A stretch of DNA of 39,316 nucleotides from Nocardioides sp. (lineage in GTDB: Bacteria > Actinomycetota > Actinomycetes > Propionibacteriales > Nocardioidaceae): positions 2,221 through 41,536 of the forward strand of contig JAFMQY010000005.1 in the NCBI GenBank assembly GCA_017354415.1. Direction: 5' to 3'. Both the position numbers and the translations under genes were made by a program. A model generated the notes under the pieces. The model ran no database searches. It was given only the letters and a program-made list of their open reading frames with translations, and was not told the DNA's origin. Position 1 is the stretch's first letter, and the number at the start of each line of letters is the position of its first letter. Positions 14,930-23,345 of this stretch are shown here, piece by piece.

Positions 14930-15892
14930 ATGGGACAACCCGACGGCGTCGATGTGCACCAACACCTGTTGCCCGACGAGCTCATCGACCGGCTCCGCGC
15001 CCGCTCACGGAGGCCGTTCCTGCGCGGCTGGACCTTGTTCACCGCCGGGGAGCCGCCGTTCGAGGTGGATCCCGAGTCGCACGACATCGACCGGCGGATC
15101 TCCGCCGACGAGGCATCCGGTGTCCGTCTTGCATGCGTCTCTCTGTCCGCGCCTCTCGGCGTGGAGTACCTGCCCCGGGCCGAGGCCGGACTGCTCCTGG
15201 AGCTGTGGCACGCCGCCGCGCTGGATCTGCCTCCCCACTTCGCGGCCTGGGCTTCGGTGCCTGCGGTCGAGCCGGATCTCGACTCGTTGGGAGATCTTCT
15301 CCGCGCGGGCTTCGTGGGCGTCCAACTTCCCGCCACCGATCTGTCGTCTCCGGCGGCCTGGCAGCGCGCTGGCGACGTGCTCCGCGTCGCCGCGGAGGCC
15401 GGCAAGCCGGTGCTGGTGCACCCGGGACCGGTCATCCGGCGACCGCTGACCGGCTGCCTCCCGGAGTGGTGGGGGCCGGTGGTGACGTACACGACTCAGA
15501 TGCAGGCCGCCTGGTGGGCCTGGGAGGCGGTACGTGGGTCGGAGCTGTTCCCGCAGCTGCGCGTGATCTTCGCGGCCGGAGCCGGGCTGGCGCCCGTTCA
15601 TCACGAGAGGTACACGACACGTGGCGGACCGAGTCATCGGGTCGAGCCGAACGTGTTCGTCGACACGTCTTCCTACGGGCCTCGGTCGCTGGACGCCTTG
15701 GTTCGGGCTCTCGGGATCGATGCCCTGGTGCTGGGTAGCGATACGCCGTACGCCGCACCGCTGCCCGACCTCGGCGGCGACGCAGCCCTGCATGCGGTGC
15801 GTGTGCGTAACCCCCAGCGGGCCCTGGGCGGCGCCGCCCCCGCAAGGAAGGGAGAGAGGAAGGAAGAGGCGACATGGCGACGGGCGAGCTGA
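14930..15892 (+). CDS. Amidohydrolase family protein (amidohydrolase_2 type)
   Basis: A TIM-barrel metal hydrolase/decarboxylase-like protein of 320 aa, cytoplasmic. Metal ligands are visible as DVHQHLLP (H10 and H12), VLVHPGP in the middle of the barrel, and VLGSDTPYA near the C terminus for the last Asp. The barrel strands FVGVQLPATDLSS and NVFVDTSSYG fit the family. The C terminus after residue 290 is basic and low-complexity and overlaps the next gene by 19 bases, so the two are translated together. The substrate is unknown. Pairing with a cysteine-dioxygenase-like gene hints at thiol or sulfur compound breakdown (inference). Confidence 0.85.
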   Translation: MGQPDGVDVHQHLLPDELIDRLRARSRRPFLRGWTLFTAGEPPFEVDPESHDIDRRISADEASGVRLACVSLSAPLGVEYLPRAEAGLLLELWHAAALDLPPHFAAWASVPAVEPDLDSLGDLLRAGFVGVQLPATDLSSPAAWQRAGDVLRVAAEAGKPVLVHPGPVIRRPLTGCLPEWWGPVVTYTTQMQAAWWAWEAVRGSELFPQLRVIFAAGAGLAPVHHERYTTRGGPSHRVEPNVFVDTSSYGPRSLDALVRALGIDALVLGSDTPYAAPLPDLGGDAALHAVRVRNPQRALGGAAPARKGERKEEATWRRAS

Positions 15893-16866
15893 CCGCGCAC
15901 GGGGCCGTCCCGGCGCAGCGGGCCACCACCTGGGCCGGACTGGCCGGGAGGATCGGTCTACAGGACCTGCCGGCTCGCGACCTCGACAGCTCGGAGCTGC
16001 AGGAACTCGTCGCGACCATCGCGTCGGACCGCGCGTCCTGGGCCGACCTGGTCGCCTTCGATGACGAACGACGTGTCTACGCCTCGATTCACCGGGACGC
16101 ACACGTCGATGTCTGGCTGCTGTGCTGGACCCCGAAGAACGACACCGGATGGCATGACCACGACACCTCCTCGGGTGCGGTCGCGGTCGTGACCGGAACA
16201 CTGACCGAGCACAACCTCCGGTTCGGCGGCGCAAGTGTGGCCACGACCGTTGAGGCAGGTCGGCTGTTCTCCTTCGGTCCGGATCACATTCACCGCCTCA
16301 CGGGGACGGTTCCGCAGTCGGTATCCATCCACGCCTACAGCCCCCCGCTGTGGCGGATGGGCCAGTACGCCGTCGGCGGGGACGGCGTCCTTCGTCGACA
16401 GTCCGTGTCATACGCCGACGAGCTCCGGCCGATCACCTCAAGAGCCGAGCAATCACATGACCGCCATGCGGTCAGATCGGCCGACGATGATGCAGGGGCC
16501 CGGCCCCCCGAGGAAGATGGCCACGTGTCCGGGCTGACAGTCGAAGAGGCGGACGCCGTACGGAGTTGGCTCGAACACCACGATTTCGAGCACGTGTCGA
16601 AGCGAGATGGTGAGTCGGCGAGTTACGGCGACCGGCAGGACGTGTGGGAACGAGCCGGCACGCTCATCCGCCTCACTCGGGATCGTGGCCAATGGTGGTG
16701 CGACCTGTCGCGCACGGGCGAGGACGTATGGCTCGACGTCGACCGCATCGCAGCGGCGATCGGCTCCGAGTCGACTGTCCCGGTCGGGCGTGTGGCCGAT
16801 GCGACAGGCTCGATGAACGCTCGGGTGTTCTGGGCGCTCAGCTCCACGCTGGATCACTCGCCCTGA
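15874..16866 (+). CDS. Cysteine dioxygenase-like cupin with extra C-terminal domain
   Basis: Residues 1-190 form a cupin of the cysteine dioxygenase type, which oxidises thiols such as cysteine to sulfinates with O2. The iron triad is seen as H94 and H96 in GWHDHDTSSGA and H140 in FGPDHIHRL; the family's usual length is about 190 aa. The frame then continues without a stop through a polar linker (about residues 190-217) into a 113-aa domain beginning VSGLTVEEADAVRSWLEHHDF that I do not recognise. A GTG at 16525 with GAGGAAG nine bases upstream could start that part as a separate protein. So this is a fusion, or two in-frame genes whose separating stop was lost. The ATG at 15874 has GGAAGAGG upstream. 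Confidence 0.8.
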   Translation: MATGELTAHGAVPAQRATTWAGLAGRIGLQDLPARDLDSSELQELVATIASDRASWADLVAFDDERRVYASIHRDAHVDVWLLCWTPKNDTGWHDHDTSSGAVAVVTGTLTEHNLRFGGASVATTVEAGRLFSFGPDHIHRLTGTVPQSVSIHAYSPPLWRMGQYAVGGDGVLRRQSVSYADELRPITSRAEQSHDRHAVRSADDDAGARPPEEDGHVSGLTVEEADAVRSWLEHHDFEHVSKRDGESASYGDRQDVWERAGTLIRLTRDRGQWWCDLSRTGEDVWLDVDRIAAAIGSESTVPVGRVADATGSMNARVFWALSSTLDHSP

Positions 16867-16920
16867 CGTTTCCGGCATGGGGTTCTCCGGTGCCCGGCAT
16901 CGGCGTGCTACGAACGTGTC

Positions 16921-17088
16921 ATGGGGAGAACGGCGACCGTCGTCACCGTGGTGCTCGCGATGGCAGCCGTCATCGTTGCGGTTGACTACTTGTTCCTCCG
17001 GCACCATTCCTGGGTGCGCCTGATCGTGAACATCGGCATCGTCCTCGTGTTCGCGGCGGTCTACCTCTGGTTCCGAGATCGTCGGTGA
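16921..17088 (+). CDS. 55-aa two-helix membrane protein
   Basis: A short protein starting MGRTATVVTVVLAM with two hydrophobic segments, about residues 6-25 and 34-51, joined by a basic/aromatic loop (LFLRHHSWVR) and ending in FRDRR. The positive loop and tail suggest a membrane hairpin, though both cannot face inside if each segment spans once. The composition and length resemble small conserved actinobacterial membrane proteins of unknown role seen before. No strong ribosome binding site is present, which lowers certainty. It ends 11 bases before the convergent ligase gene. Confidence 0.65.
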   Translation: MGRTATVVTVVLAMAAVIVAVDYLFLRHHSWVRLIVNIGIVLVFAAVYLWFRDRR

Positions 17089-17099
17089 GTCGTTCCGGG

Positions 17100-18218
17100 T
17101 CAGCGTGTGGTGTCGACCGTCCGGTCGACGAGGTCTGCTACGACACCACGGAGATCGCCGGCGCGCTCGAAGGCAGCACGCTGGCGTCGCGATCCGGTGC
17201 CGGTCGAGGCGAGGCGTGCCAGTCCCTCGTCGACGAGCCCGACATCACCTGCGTCCTCCAGCGCGTCGGCCACGGTCTCGCGCAGCGCCCGCACGGCCTC
17301 CGCAGCGCGGACGCGGGTGGCCGTGACCGGGTGCACCAGGTCGCCTGCGAGTCCGTACCGGGCGGCACGCCACCACGCCGCGCGCAACACGTCGCTTCGC
17401 CACACACTGCCCGACGGCTCGGCGTTCGCGCACGTGGCCACGAGGGCCCGGGTGAGCGCCACGTTGACCATGGCGTCGTCAACGTCGGTGCAGGTGTCAG
17501 CGACACGGACCTCGATGGTCGGGTAGCTCGCCGACAACCGTGCCTCGTAGTAGATCATGCCGGGGTCGAGCGCGGCGCCGAGATCGATGAGCTTCTGGCT
17601 GACCCGTCGGTACTCGGCTGCTGAGCCGAACGGCTCGGCGGGCCCGGCGGTCGGCCAGCGGGTCCACACCTGCTGTCGCCACGAGGCGTAGCCGGTGTCC
17701 CGGCCGGACGCGTACGGCGAGTTCGCCGACAGCGCGGTGAGGACCGGGAGCCACGGCCGGAGCCCGTCGACGACCCGGACCCCCTCCTCGTCATCGGCGA
17801 TGTCGACGTGCACGTGCATGCCGAGCGTTCCGGCTCCGCGCCCTGTGTCACCGAACTCGCCCACGATGCGCTCGTAGCGTGGATTCGTACTCACCGCGGG
17901 GTCCGCCGACCCGAGCGGGGATGTTCCGACGGCGGCCACCGCGAAACCTGACTCCTCGGCGGCGGCGACAGCCGTACGCCGTGCCAGCCGCAGCTGGGTC
18001 TCGACCTCGGCCAGATCCCGGGTGGGATCGGTGTGCGTCTCGAGCATGTGGCGCAGCAGCTCCCCCTCGAGGTCGGTCGACGCGTTCGCAGGGGGCTGGT
18101 CGTGGTGGTCGGTCCGGTGCTCGTGCAAGACGCGCCCCGCAGCATTGGCGAGCTCACCGGTCTCCGGGTCGACCAGCAGGAGCTCCTCCTCGACACCGAC
18201 CTTCCGCACTGCGGGCAT
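17100..18218 (-). CDS. Carboxylate-amine ligase, YbdK / GCS2 family
   Basis: ATP-dependent ligase of the glutamate-cysteine ligase type 2 superfamily, which joins a carboxylate to an amine such as glutamate to cysteine. The 372-aa product starts MPAVRKVGVEEELLLVDPETGEL, here seen as GVEEELLLVDP, the conserved N-terminal glutamates of the active site. Further family marks are TLGMHVHVDI (metal/ATP histidines) and YPTIEVRVADT near residue 235. The length fits the YbdK branch, whose physiological product is generally not known; EgtA-like gamma-glutamylcysteine synthesis is an alternative. Cytoplasmic. The neighbouring cysteine dioxygenase-like gene is on the other strand, so a shared thiol role is only a guess. 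Confidence 0.88.
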   Translation of the reverse strand: MPAVRKVGVEEELLLVDPETGELANAAGRVLHEHRTDHHDQPPANASTDLEGELLRHMLETHTDPTRDLAEVETQLRLARRTAVAAAEESGFAVAAVGTSPLGSADPAVSTNPRYERIVGEFGDTGRGAGTLGMHVHVDIADDEEGVRVVDGLRPWLPVLTALSANSPYASGRDTGYASWRQQVWTRWPTAGPAEPFGSAAEYRRVSQKLIDLGAALDPGMIYYEARLSASYPTIEVRVADTCTDVDDAMVNVALTRALVATCANAEPSGSVWRSDVLRAAWWRAARYGLAGDLVHPVTATRVRAAEAVRALRETVADALEDAGDVGLVDEGLARLASTGTGSRRQRAAFERAGDLRGVVADLVDRTVDTTR

Positions 18219-18319
18219 GGCTCATTGTCCCGCCAGAGCCCGGCGTCGACGGGCCGTGCTCCGCCAGTGGCCCCGGCGAACAGGCGGTGCTCGTGCGTAC
18301 GTCGGAGGACGCGGTCAGG

Positions 18320-20005
18320 TCAAGCCGGCCACGGCACCTCCGGGGACGGGTAGAAGTTGGTCCCGGCCAGTGTCAGCCGCGGGCCCTGCGCCGCCAGCCG
18401 AGGCAGGAAGTCGGCGAAGTCTCGCGCTGCCTGCGGGGTCCAGCCGACCTCCGACAGTGCGATCAGGCGCGGGAACACCATGTACTGGATCTCACTGAGG
18501 TTCCGCACGGTCTCGCCCCACATCGCACCCTCGACACCGATCACGTTCTGGTCGGTGACTCCGGTGACGTAGCTGCCCGGGTCCCAGTTGTAGAACTGGT
18601 CGACGTCGCAGCCGTTGTTGCACGCCCAGGTCAGGCCGAGGTTCGGCGGCGTGTTCGGGGCGTACTTCTGGTCGAGGTAGGCGTGGGTCGCCGGCGCCAT
18701 CACGATCTTCATGTTCTTGGCGACCGCCTCGTGCGCCGTCGCCGTGTCAGGGCTGGTGCCGGACGCGGGGTTCCAGTACTCAGCCACCGAGCCGGCGGGC
18801 GGGTTGGTGCCCGGGCCTGCGAGCTCAGCCCAGCCCATCGGCGTCTTGCCCTGTGCGGTGACGAGCGGCATCTCGGTGTTGAGGAACGCGGCGTACCGGT
18901 CCTGGCTCAGCAGTGACGAGGGCACCTCGTCGCCGCCCACGTGGTAGTTCGGGCTCGTCGACATCGCCGAGAGCTGGCTGATGATCGCCTTGTAGATGGT
19001 GAACGAGTTGTCGCTCTCCGGGCACAACGCGCTGTAGCCGACGTCGCCGGTGAAGTTCCACTGCGGCGGGTTGTTGACGCTGCAGTTGATGTCCTGCGGG
19101 TGACCGTCCAGGAGCGGATTCGCCGTGTCGTTGTACTCGGACATGATGATCGCGTTGTTGTGGCCAGGTGAGTCGACCTCGGGGACCACGGTCATGAAGT
19201 GCGCGGCGGCGTACGCGACGACGTCCCGGTAGTCCTGCTGCGTCCAGAACCCACCGGGGTCCATCGTGCGGCCATCGGTGCCGACGGATCCCTGGCTACC
19301 GATGTCGGTGAGGTTCGGGAAGCCGTTGATGACGATCCGGAAGCCCTGGTCGTCGCTGACGTGCAGGTGCAGGGTGTTGATCTTGTACGCCGACGCCTCG
19401 TCGATCAGCCGCATCACCGTCTCGGGGGTCTGGAAATGGCGGGCGATGTCGAGCATGAATCCGCGGTAGCCGTAGCGCGGGTAGTCGACGATGTGCACCG
19501 CTGGGATCGTCCACGGACCTTGGACCGTCGTCCGGCTCTCGATCCCCGACGGCAGCAGCTGCCGGATCGTCTGGATGCCGTTGAACAGGCCATGTGCCGT
19601 GCCAGCCGCGAGGTTCACACCATCCGGACCTGCGTCGAGGACGTATCCCTCGGCGGCCTGGCTCGGGGTCAGCTCCGGTGCGTCGCCGAGCTCGAGTCGG
19701 ATATCGCTGTCACGGCCGGGGCCGGACACGACCGGGAGCGGGTATCCGGTCGCGGGTCGCAGGTACGCCGCCAGATCGGCCGCCACGGCCCGGGCAGCCG
19801 ATTGCGGCTCGGCGACGATATGGGTTTGTCGGGTGATGGTGAAGTCGCCCGTGCCGACGGTCATCGAGACGGGCTTCGGCACCACGTGTGGCGTCGCGGT
19901 CGGCTGGGCCGAGGCCGGTGGCGACGAGGAGATGGCCACGACATACCCCGCGACCGCTGCGAGGAGGGAGACGATCAGACGGCTGTTGCGACGTCGCGAA
20001 GGCAT
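18320..20005 (-). CDS. Secreted GH20 beta-N-acetylhexosaminidase
   Basis: Removes terminal beta-linked N-acetylglucosamine or N-acetylgalactosamine from chitin fragments, glycans or peptidoglycan pieces. The N terminus is a signal peptide: RRR, a hydrophobic core (about residues 10-25) and an ASA cleavage site near residue 33, so the enzyme is exported. After the GH20b N-terminal domain (to about 160), the barrel begins with YRGFMLDIARHF; the catalytic pair is in HVGGDEVPS (Asp-Glu, substrate-assisted mechanism). Later tryptophans in GAMWGE and NPASGT strands shape the sugar pocket. The 561-aa length is typical. GGAAAGG precedes the ATG. It is divergent from the GH51 gene across 257 bases. 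Confidence 0.93.
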   Translation of the reverse strand: MPSRRRNSRLIVSLLAAVAGYVVAISSSPPASAQPTATPHVVPKPVSMTVGTGDFTITRQTHIVAEPQSAARAVAADLAAYLRPATGYPLPVVSGPGRDSDIRLELGDAPELTPSQAAEGYVLDAGPDGVNLAAGTAHGLFNGIQTIRQLLPSGIESRTTVQGPWTIPAVHIVDYPRYGYRGFMLDIARHFQTPETVMRLIDEASAYKINTLHLHVSDDQGFRIVINGFPNLTDIGSQGSVGTDGRTMDPGGFWTQQDYRDVVAYAAAHFMTVVPEVDSPGHNNAIIMSEYNDTANPLLDGHPQDINCSVNNPPQWNFTGDVGYSALCPESDNSFTIYKAIISQLSAMSTSPNYHVGGDEVPSSLLSQDRYAAFLNTEMPLVTAQGKTPMGWAELAGPGTNPPAGSVAEYWNPASGTSPDTATAHEAVAKNMKIVMAPATHAYLDQKYAPNTPPNLGLTWACNNGCDVDQFYNWDPGSYVTGVTDQNVIGVEGAMWGETVRNLSEIQYMVFPRLIALSEVGWTPQAARDFADFLPRLAAQGPRLTLAGTNFYPSPEVPWPA

Positions 20006-20262
20006 TGCTGACCTTTCCGCTCCGAGCAGCGGAAACGTGCACCGCCACCCGGAAGCTGTGCGTTTCCTACCGAACTCGGTCTACACCCGTGCGTGCCGCG
20101 ACGACAAGGGCGGCTCGTCATCGATCGTCGACCTCACCGACCACCTCGGTGTCGGGGCCGGCCTTCGTACGTATGCTCGCTGATCAAGCGGCTCCCTTAC
20201 GCTGCGGGGAGCAGATGGGGATTACCGAGCGGCTCCCGCTCGATCGTGCGGGGAGGAGGACC
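20006..20262. promoter_or_regulatory. Divergent promoter region between GH20 and GH51 genes
   Basis: A 257-base gene-free stretch serving both glycosidase genes. It carries the candidate arabinose operator at 20164-20177 and, at its right end, the GGGGAGGAGG ribosome binding site of the GH51 gene. No clear sigma-70 type hexamers were fixed. Nothing else was recognised in it. Confidence 0.45.
20164..20177 (+). promoter_or_regulatory. Candidate LacI-type operator, site 1 (upstream of GH51)
   Basis: TTCGTACGTATGCT. It shares the core CGTATGC, a CT at the left flank (20163-20164) and a C at 20180 with two further intergenic sites at 29244-29257 and 33516-33529. The left half is a poor match to the inverted right half. 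About 86 bases before the GH51 start. Confidence 0.45.
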
Positions 20263-21813
20263 ATGTCCGGCCGGGATCGCGTCGTGGTCAGCATCGACCC
20301 CGATGATCACCGCGGCCCGGTGGACCGCCGCCTGTTCGGCGCCCTGGTGGAGCACATGGGTCGATGCGTGTACACGGGCATCTTCGAGCCGGAGCATCCG
20401 ATGGCGGACACCGACGGATTCCGGACCGATGTTGCGGAGCTGGTCGAGGAGCTGGGGGTCACGCTGGTCCGGTACCCCGGGGGCAACTTCGTCTCCGGCT
20501 ACGACTGGACCGACGGCATCGGTCCGCGGGAGCGACGCCCCCGTCGCCTCGACCTGGCCTGGCGGTCCATCGAGACGAACCAGGTGGGCACCGACGACTT
20601 CCTCGGCTGGACCAGCAGGCTCGGGCTCGAGCCGATGCTGGCGGTGAATCTCGGGACGAAGGGTGTCACGGAGGCGGCCGCACTCGTGGAGTACTGCAAC
20701 CTGCCCGGCGGAACGGAATGGTCGGACCGTCGCCGGGCCAACGGCTCGGCCGACCCGCACCACGTCCGGCTGTGGTGCCTGGGCAACGAGATGGACGGGC
20801 CCTGGCAGCTGGGCCACACGTCGGCCGACCGATACGCCGAGATAGCCGCCCAGGCGGCGAGGGCGATGCGCATGGTCGACCCCACGGTCGAGCTGGTGGC
20901 GTGCGGCAGCTCCTTCCACGCGATTCCGACGTTCGGCTCCTGGGAGTCGACGGTGCTCGAGCGCGCAGGTGACGACATCGACTTCCTGTCGATGCACGCC
21001 TACTACGAGGAACACGACGGTGACCGCGACAGCTTCCTCGCCTCCGGCGCGGCCATGGACTCCTTCATCGACGCCATGGCCGCCACCATTGACGCGGCCT
21101 CGGCCCGGCGTCGTACCCGGCGCCGGGTGCACATCTCCTTCGACGAGTGGAACGTGTGGTACCAGAGCCGGTTCGCCGGCGCCGAGAACCTGCCGATCGA
21201 CGTGTCGGGACCACGGATCGAGGATGTCTACTCGACCGTCGATGCGGTGGTCGTGGGCGACCTCCTCTCCACGCTGCTCAACCACGCCGACCGGGTCAAG
21301 ATCGCCTGCCTGGCGCAGCTGGTGAACGTGATCGCACCGATCATGACCGAGGCGGACGGACCGACCTGGCGCCAGCCCACGTTCCATCCCTTCGCCGCCG
21401 TGGCAGCCAACGCCCACGGCGACAGCTTGGTGACCCGGACCACCGCACCCACCCTCGCCACACGTCGCCACGGCGACGTGCCGGCCGTGAACGTTGCGGC
21501 CACCCACGACGCCGAGACCGCCGAGGTGGCGGTGTTCCTGACCAACCGGGGCGCCGAGCCGCTGACCGTCGAGCTCCGACACGCCGGGTTCGAGAACTGG
21601 AGGCTCCGCTCCGTCGACCACCTTCCCGCCGACGACCTCGGTCCGCGCCCGCACGAGACCGCGTCAACGGTGCGGCTCACGCCGTTGCCGCACCACAGCT
21701 CCACCGGCCGCAGCACCGAGCTGACGCTTCCCGCGCGCAGCTGGACCAGCCTGCGCGCCGGTCTCGAGCCGGCCGCGGATGGTGCGCTCAACCCACGTGA
21801 CAGCCACCGATGA
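20263..21813 (+). CDS. abfA: GH51 alpha-L-arabinofuranosidase
   Basis: Releases terminal L-arabinofuranose from arabinan, arabinoxylan or arabinogalactan oligosaccharides by a retaining mechanism. The acid/base glutamate is in LGNEMDGPWQLGH and the nucleophile glutamate in SFDEWNVWY; YPGGNFVSGYDW is another strong family motif. The 516-aa product has no signal peptide, so it works inside the cell on imported oligosaccharides. I chose ATG 20263, which has GGGGAGGAGG directly upstream, over an ATG 48 bases earlier. The C-terminal beta domain runs from about residue 390. The arabinose genes 9-17 kb downstream and the shared operator motif tie it to the same pathway. Confidence 0.95.
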   Translation: MSGRDRVVVSIDPDDHRGPVDRRLFGALVEHMGRCVYTGIFEPEHPMADTDGFRTDVAELVEELGVTLVRYPGGNFVSGYDWTDGIGPRERRPRRLDLAWRSIETNQVGTDDFLGWTSRLGLEPMLAVNLGTKGVTEAAALVEYCNLPGGTEWSDRRRANGSADPHHVRLWCLGNEMDGPWQLGHTSADRYAEIAAQAARAMRMVDPTVELVACGSSFHAIPTFGSWESTVLERAGDDIDFLSMHAYYEEHDGDRDSFLASGAAMDSFIDAMAATIDAASARRRTRRRVHISFDEWNVWYQSRFAGAENLPIDVSGPRIEDVYSTVDAVVVGDLLSTLLNHADRVKIACLAQLVNVIAPIMTEADGPTWRQPTFHPFAAVAANAHGDSLVTRTTAPTLATRRHGDVPAVNVAATHDAETAEVAVFLTNRGAEPLTVELRHAGFENWRLRSVDHLPADDLGPRPHETASTVRLTPLPHHSSTGRSTELTLPARSWTSLRAGLEPAADGALNPRDSHR

Positions 21814-21831
21814 CGACGCCGCGCCGGGCGG

Positions 21832-22611
21832 TCACGGTGCTCCGTCGGTCGTAGCGGGTGGAGGCGGCGCCCCCACGCCCGAGGACACGGAGGAGGATCC
21901 GGCACCGACGTAGAGGCGTGCCACCTCCGGATCATCGAGCAAGCTCTTGCCGGTCGCGGCCAGTCGTACGACGCCGCCCTCGAGGACGGCCCCGAAGTCG
22001 GACGCGGCCAGCCCCGACCGCGCGTTCTGCTCGACCAGGAGCACGGTGCGCCCCGTCTCTGCCAACCGCCGAATGCTGGAGAACACGAGCTGGCGCGACT
22101 TCGGGTCGAGCCCGATGGATGGCTCGTCGAGCAGGATCAGACGGGGGTTGAGCACCAGTGTCCGAGCCAGCTCCACCTGCTTCTGCTCTCCACCGGAGAG
22201 CGACCCGGCATGATCCCGGGCGCGCCGTACACAGATGGGGAAGACCTCGGCGACCTCCTCCATGCGCTGCCGGACGGCCTTCTGGTCTCGCATCACGTAG
22301 CCGCCCATGAGCAGGTTGTCCCGAACGGTCATCGCCGGGAACAGGCTGCGGTCCTGAGGCACGTGCACCACACCCAGCAGCAACCGTGCCCGCGGGGAGA
22401 GTCTGCTGATCTCGTCGCCCCGGAACCGGACGGTCCCCGAGCTGGGCCGGATCAAGCCGCTCACGCACTTCAGGACCGTGGACTTGCCTGCGCCGTTCGG
22501 GCCGATCAGACAGGTCACGGTCCCGTCGGACACGGCCAGGTCGACCCCTTTGAGGATGTCGCCCGCGCCGTAGCCCGCGACCACACCCGTCAGCGACAGC
22601 AGCTGGTCCAT
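21832..22611 (-). CDS. livF: Branched-chain amino acid-type ABC transporter ATPase LivF
   Basis: One of the two ATPases of a Liv-type importer for branched-chain or related amino acids. Walker A GPNGAGKST is at residues 37-45, followed by VHVPQDRSLFPAMTVRDNL, seen here as the Q-loop and its LivF-typical FPAMTVRDNL stretch, the signature LSGGEQKQ, and Walker B LILLDEPSIGLD. The 259-aa product ends in a serine/proline-rich tail of about 25 residues that is not typical of the family. The ATG at 22611 lies two bases after the livG stop. Last gene of the five-gene operon, convergent with the GH51 gene 18 bases away. Confidence 0.93.
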   Translation of the reverse strand: MDQLLSLTGVVAGYGAGDILKGVDLAVSDGTVTCLIGPNGAGKSTVLKCVSGLIRPSSGTVRFRGDEISRLSPRARLLLGVVHVPQDRSLFPAMTVRDNLLMGGYVMRDQKAVRQRMEEVAEVFPICVRRARDHAGSLSGGEQKQVELARTLVLNPRLILLDEPSIGLDPKSRQLVFSSIRRLAETGRTVLLVEQNARSGLAASDFGAVLEGGVVRLAATGKSLLDDPEVARLYVGAGSSSVSSGVGAPPPPATTDGAP

Positions 22612-22613
22612 CC

Positions 22614-23345
22614 TCAGGCTCCCAGGTAGGCGTCGAGGACCAAGGGGTTCGTCTGAACGGCCTGGGGCGGTCCTGTGAAGATCTCGCGTCCCTGGTCGAG
22701 CACGACCACGGGATCGCACAGGCGCATGACCACCGGCATGTCGTGCTCCACGATCAGGAAGGTGACCCCGGCGGCGTGTCGCTCACGGATGTGCTGCTCC
22801 ATCGTGGCGATCATCACGGGGTTGACGCCGGCGGTCGGTTCGTCGAGCAGGACCAGCTTCGGTGAGCTCATGAGCACCGCCGCGAACTCGAGCAGCTTGC
22901 GCTGGCCGTAGGAGAGCTCCGAGGCGAAGAGGTCGGCGACGTGCGCCATCCGGAACTCCTCCAGGAGCCGGGCGACACGCTCGCGGTCGGCGGCACTCAT
23001 CCTCCGCCCGAACAGCTGGGCCCACGAGTAGCCCGCCGCCACCGTGAGGTTCTCCTGCACGGTGAGCTGGGGGAAGACGCGGGCCTGCTGGAACGTGCGC
23101 GAGAGACCCCGTCGGTACAGCCTCCCGGGGTTGGCCCCCGTCACGTCACGCCCGTCGAAGCGCACGTGACCGGAGTCGGGCGACAGGTAGCCCGTGATCA
23201 GGTTGAACAGGGTCGTCTTCCCGGACCCGTTCGGCCCGATCAGTGCGGTGATGCTGTGCGGCTCGACGGCCAGGGAGGCGCCGTCCACGGCACGGAGCGA
23301 TCCGAATGTCTTCGCGAGACCCTCGACCTCGAGCAGGGCGGCCAT
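22614..23345 (-). CDS. livG: Branched-chain amino acid-type ABC transporter ATPase LivG
   Basis: Second ATPase of the Liv-type importer. The 243-aa product has Walker A GPNGSGKTT (residues 37-45), the LivG-typical GLSRTFQQARVFPQLTVQEN region around the Q-loop, a LivG-style signature LSYGQRKLLE in place of LSGGQ, Walker B LVLLDEPTAGVNP and the switch histidine in IVEHDMPVV. The start MAALLEVEGL at 23345 overlaps the livM stop by one base. The open frame extends far upstream but that part is antisense shadow of livM. Confidence 0.94.
   Translation of the reverse strand: MAALLEVEGLAKTFGSLRAVDGASLAVEPHSITALIGPNGSGKTTLFNLITGYLSPDSGHVRFDGRDVTGANPGRLYRRGLSRTFQQARVFPQLTVQENLTVAAGYSWAQLFGRRMSAADRERVARLLEEFRMAHVADLFASELSYGQRKLLEFAAVLMSSPKLVLLDEPTAGVNPVMIATMEQHIRERHAAGVTFLIVEHDMPVVMRLCDPVVVLDQGREIFTGPPQAVQTNPLVLDAYLGA

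Noticed and set aside
14896-14935. Possible leader peptide starting GTG ACA TAC TTC before the amidohydrolase gene
   Set aside because: The frame does not stop before the gene and runs on as a shadow, and no attenuator-like hairpin pair was seen.
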